Shown: piece after piece, positions 8,108 to 10,456 of the stretch
How positions within the stretch are numbered: position 1 is the stretch's first letter
How the letters are laid out: every line of letters starts with the position of its first letter
NCBI GenBank assembly: GCA_910592205.1
Contig: CAJVPJ010001327.1
Span: 1 to 10,456, forward strand
Source: Paraglomus occultum
Lineage: Eukaryota > Glomeromycota > Glomeromycetes > Paraglomerales > Paraglomeraceae
Length of the DNA stretch: 10,456 nt
Reading direction: 5' to 3'
The notes under the pieces: model-generated
What the model saw: only the letters and a program-made list of their open reading frames with translations
Told to the model about the DNA's origin: nothing
Database searches by the model: none
Position numbers and translations under genes: made by a program

Positions 8108-8335
8108 TTAGTAATTAGTAGCGACATTCAAAACGAGTTTAACGCGAAAATTTAAAGAACCGATACCTAAACTTTCAATGTCTTTACCAATAACATTTCC
8201 CTCTACTGTTTTTTCCTCATGAGTTGTTGGGTTGAAAACTTGTTTTTTTTGGTTTTTTATTATAAAAGTTTGTTTTTTGTTTTTTTGGTTTATTCGTTTG
8301 TGTTTTTTTTTTTTTATTTTTCTTTCTTTTCTCAA
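8108..8335 (-). CDS. Small Lys-rich open frame, unrecognised
   Basis: A 75-codon minus-strand frame. Its first half is Lys/Gln/Asn-rich because it translates an A-rich tract (KERKIKKKKHKRINQKNKKQ). The second half, FNPTTHEEKTVEGNVIGKDI then SLGIGSLNFRVKLVLNV, has normal protein composition. I do not recognise it. It may be a fragment of a gene captured in the insert, or chance coding in low-complexity DNA. Confidence 0.25.
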   Translation of the reverse strand: MRKERKIKKKKHKRINQKNKKQTFIIKNQKKQVFNPTTHEEKTVEGNVIGKDIESLGIGSLNFRVKLVLNVATNY

Positions 8336-8964
8336 CTAAATTCCAAATTTTCTATTTTATAATTTCAAACTGATAAGCAACTTGCTTCGACTAAGCCTAG
8401 ATTAACAGGCCCCAGCTGTTGTTGTCGATTATTGTCAGCGACACGCGCGCCACCGGGACACAGCAAAAACGACCGAAGACCGGCGGCAAAGCCAAATTGG
8501 CTGCTGTGGCTGTGCGGTGTTTTTCAAGTACCTCTTTGAGTTAAGCAAAAAAAAGAAAGAAAAAAAAGAAAATAATTGTCACTAAGAGGTGGAAATACCA
8601 ATGACGATTTCTTCCTCAAATGTGCTTATTCCTCTTTCTATTATTCACTACTGATTCTTTAAATAGCATCAAGCTCATGTAAATATCTCAGCAACTAGTA
8701 ACTAATTTAAAAACCAAAGAAAACACTTCCTTTTATCACATCTGAGACTCCGGAGACAGATTGTGAACTTTCTCCAAAAACTTCTTCAAAATTGTTATTT
8801 TTATTGATCAGGACATTGCCTAATGTCGATTAAAAAACAAAAAAACTAAATAAAAAAAAAAAAAAACTAAATAAACCAAAAAAAACCGCAAAGATCGCGT
8901 AATCCGGCTTGATAAAATAAAGCAGCGCTATCATGTAATTTTAGAATACAGTTTCCTTCTAAAA
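8336..8964. other. Low-complexity region with a GC-richer island, no gene seen
   Basis: Several A-rich and T-rich runs (8545-8575, 8832-8890) surround a clearly more GC-rich patch at about 8407-8520 ('cgacacgcgcgccaccggg'). No frame through the GC-rich patch gives a recognisable protein. The T-rich run near 8300-8335 and the A-rich run at 8545-8575 are imperfect inverted copies. Confidence 0.5.
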
Positions 8965-9102
8965 TTACTTCCCAAGAATATTTTTTTGAATATCGTTTCT
9001 TTCTGGTTGGCTTAAAAAGTCATTTAATCGCTTAACTGCTGAAAAATAGTAAGGTAAAATGGAAATTGCGACAGAAAATATTTGGGGAATGTAAGACGCG
9101 TG
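8965..9102 (-). pseudogene. ABC-transporter-like transmembrane segment fragment
   Basis: A 45-codon minus-strand frame between stops reads YIPQIFSVAISILPYYFSAV, then KRLNDFLSQPERNDI. This fits the last helix of an ABCC-type membrane domain and the connecting segment that follows it (hydrophobic helix, LP, then R-[IL]-x-x-F-L-x-x-P-E). No nucleotide-binding domain is nearby. The match is short, so this is a tentative call. Confidence 0.25.
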
Positions 9103-9130
9103 TCAGCGATACGCAAAAAAGCTTGTTTCA

Positions 9131-9401
9131 ATGATCAATCATAATTTATTTATCAAGTCACCAAATTGTCCCTACATTCTCTTTGGAAGTAGCCACACTA
9201 ATTTTACTTTTGTGGGAGACCCGAAGCAAAACATTATGGGGTTTGCTGGAGCCCATTTTCTGTTAAAACAGCATTTTTTTTCAAAATTAATTTCCCTTGA
9301 TCATCACACAAATCCTCGACCGAACTGTCAATATCCTCAAGTCTAACTTTGCCCTTGAGTGTTCAATCCATAAAAAGGGCAAGGGTCATCGGCGAAACTG
9401 A
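9131..9401 (+). pseudogene. SF1 (UvrD/Rep-like) helicase fragment
   Basis: The plus strand reads TNFTFVGDPKQNIMGFAGA at 9200-9256, close to motif III of UvrD-like helicases (V-G-D-P-x-Q-x-I-Y-x-F-R-G-A), with Met for the usual Tyr and Ala for the usual Arg. It continues LLKQHFFSKLISLDHHTN and, after a one-base frame change near 9320, RTVNILKSNFALECSI, fitting the N-Y-R-[ST] helix region that follows motif III. Walker A, the DEAD-type motif II and the later motifs are absent. It is therefore a non-functional exon-sized piece. The resemblance is good but rests on about 60 residues. Confidence 0.4.
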
Positions 9402-9504
9402 GGGCTGCCGTATACAATACAGGAGACAGCAAAAAAGAAAAAATGTTACCGGAAAATTATCGAGCGAAATAAACGGACGTTACATGAATAAGAATAATAC
9501 CAAC

Positions 9505-9604
9505 CTGCTTTCACGCTCTTTGACATCTTTTGACTGCCTCCTGTACCGGCCACTTTTGCGGTCCTGTTCGATTGAGCTGGAGGTCGCTTGTCGTTTCGAG
9601 ACAT
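9505..9604 (-). pseudogene. Histone H2A-like N-terminal tail exon (candidate)
   Basis: On the minus strand an ATG at 9604 opens a basic 33-codon reading, MSRNDKRPPAQSNRTAKVAG then TGGSQKMSKSVKA, plus one base of a Gly codon. It ends at a GTTGGT donor (9504). H2A and H2A.Z tails end in S-[KR]-S-x-[KR]-A-G just before the L-Q-F-P-V-G-R start of the histone fold, and KSVKAG fits this. No exon carrying the fold was found downstream in the window. Another short basic protein tail is possible. Confidence 0.3.
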
Positions 9605-9667
9605 CCTGAGGGAAGGTACGTTTATTAACTGGAACAATAAATGTTCATGGTGGGATGAAAGTTGATC

Positions 9668-9700
9668 TTTTTTTCTTTTTCTTTTTCTTTTTCTTTGCAG
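9668..9700 (+). other. Polypyrimidine tract and splice acceptor of the coiled-coil exon
   Basis: A run of Ts broken by single Cs ('tttttctttttctttttc') ends in TTTGCAG at 9700, a textbook 3' splice site. It precedes the coiled-coil frame on the same strand, which lacks an ATG, so that frame is probably an internal or last exon. Confidence 0.5.
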
Positions 9701-9718
9701 AGACCCGGGAAAAAATAA

Positions 9719-10018
9719 GTCAGGCTCACAGGCAACGATAATAGAGACCGCAATAATCCTTCTAAATCAACCCAAGAAAAGATAAATCAACTTGAAAGAG
9801 AAAAAAAAGAATTAAAAACTCGGAACCAAGAACTCGAACAGGAATTAGTAAATAGCCAAAATCAATTAAGTGAGAGTGACAAACAAAGAAAAAGGACAGA
9901 AATAGAAAACAACAAAAAGTTGATTGAGGATAAAGACAAAGAAAAGGAGAAATTGAAAGGGGGAGGAAAACAAGACCAAGAAAGCAAAAATCTGCAGGAC
10001 AATAAAAAACTAAATTGA
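9719..10018 (+). pseudogene. Coiled-coil protein exon fragment (no start codon)
   Basis: The plus-strand frame is open from a TAA at 9716 to a TGA at 10016-10018 and contains no Met. It reads NDNRDRNNPSKSTQEKINQL, EREKKELKTRNQELEQELV, NSQNQLSESDKQRKR, LIEDKDKEKEKLK and QDQESKNLQDNKKLN. Leu/Ile at heptad spacing with Glu/Lys/Gln-rich flanks indicates a coiled coil of about 60 residues. The family is not recognisable from such a repeat. The acceptor at 9700 would enter a different frame first (DPGKNKSGSQ), so the 5' edge has a frame break. It is probably a fragment of a larger gene. Confidence 0.45.
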
Positions 10019-10354
10019 GCCATTGGTTTAGGAGTAACCGCGGTATAGCTTGGGAGATATCCAAATTAAAGTTAAAATACTTATCTAAGAAAGTATAACG
10101 AAGGGAGCTTTCACGTCGCACGTTTACTTAGAACAGAGCCTTCGCCTTAGCGGTCGCTGTTTACAACCAAGGCAATAACAACTCTTCAATTAAACGATTA
10201 ACACTAATAAGTTTTCTTTTCATAGAAGTAAAGTCCAAAAAAAGAAAAAAACAAGCCATTCGGCATTAGTATTAATAGTGCTGTAAATTATTAAAAAGTC
10301 TTTCCAATAACGCTAAGGAACAACGAGTAGCTGTAACCGTAGCTGAGGTTTTAC
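10019..10354. other. Non-coding stretch with no feature seen
   Basis: AT-rich DNA with a few moderately GC-rich patches. No open frame longer than background, no recognisable RNA gene and no repeat of another part of the window was seen. Confidence 0.5.
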
Positions 10355-10456
10355 TTAATCAACCAACTTTGGAGTCAGCAGTTCTGGCACTTGTTTAGTT
10401 GCCCATTGAATAACTGCCATCCAAACATCATCTTCATCAATGTCTAGTTCATCATT
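10355..10456 (-). pseudogene. BACK-domain piece of a BTB-BACK-TLDc gene, cut by the window edge
   Basis: The minus strand entering from the right edge reads NDELDIDEDDVWMAVIQWAT, then KQVPELLTPKLVD and TAA at 10355-10357. The E/D-x-x-[VI]-W-x-x-[VI]-x-x-W pattern is typical of the BACK domain in the fungal BTB-BACK-TLDc family. After KQVPEL the similarity stops and a stop codon follows nine residues later. The 7866 end begins KPELENDINTW, which is what would be expected next. The two pieces therefore look like halves of one gene. The BTB domain should lie beyond 10456. Confidence 0.6.

Noticed and set aside
9762-10121. 119-codon hydrophobic open frame on the minus strand
   Set aside because: It is the antisense of the Lys/Glu-rich coiled-coil frame; A-rich Lys/Glu codons read backwards give Phe/Leu/Ser runs, which mimics a membrane protein.
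1-10456. CRISPR array, tRNA, rRNA or telomeric repeat arrays
   Set aside because: No spaced identical repeats, no tRNA A/B-box pair with a cloverleaf, no rRNA-like blocks, and no TTAGGG-type runs were seen, despite the TERT gene.

Overview
This window looks like nuclear DNA of a fungus, most likely an arbuscular mycorrhizal fungus (Glomeromycotina, Rhizophagus-type). The organism call is inference. It rests on the AT-rich base composition, many short GT..AG introns (47-101 nt where I could place them), a BTB-BACK-TLDc family protein, and a Tnp2-like transposase fragment of a kind I associate with these genomes. No bacterial operons, Shine-Dalgarno sites, tRNA, rRNA or CRISPR arrays are visible.

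Layout. 1-1800 is non-coding AT-rich DNA. It is bracketed by two direct copies of a 175-195 nt segment and contains a decayed tandem repeat. 1756-2881 (minus) is a broken gene whose start resembles the N-lobe of a HECT ubiquitin-ligase domain of the G2E3 kind. 2953-5808 (minus) is the main discovery: a multi-exon telomerase reverse transcriptase (TERT) gene. Eleven exons (4720-3039) join in one frame and carry the CP, QFP, T, 1, 2 and A motifs in the right order. Motifs B', C, D, E and the C-terminal extension are absent, and the last TERT exon splices in phase into the HECT-like frame. The 5' part of the TERT gene has frame breaks and stop codons. 5847-6440 (plus) is a decayed Tnp2-like transposase fragment abutting the TERT 5' end.

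7060-10456 (minus) seems to be one BTB-BACK-TLDc gene split in two. The TLDc domain and the end of BACK lie at 7060-7866, and the preceding piece of BACK lies at 10355-10456. About 2.5 kb of unrelated DNA sits between them. It contains homopolymer tracts and short pieces of several other genes: an ABC-transporter-like membrane segment, an SF1/UvrD-like helicase motif, a histone H2A-like N-terminal exon, and a coiled-coil exon.

Overall this is an accessory, rearranged stretch dominated by gene remnants. I see no set of genes working together as a pathway. The items of most interest are the truncated TERT with its in-phase junction to a HECT-like gene, and the mosaic insert that splits the BTB-BACK-TLDc gene. 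Exon boundaries were read by eye and function calls rest on motif recognition only; no database search was possible.
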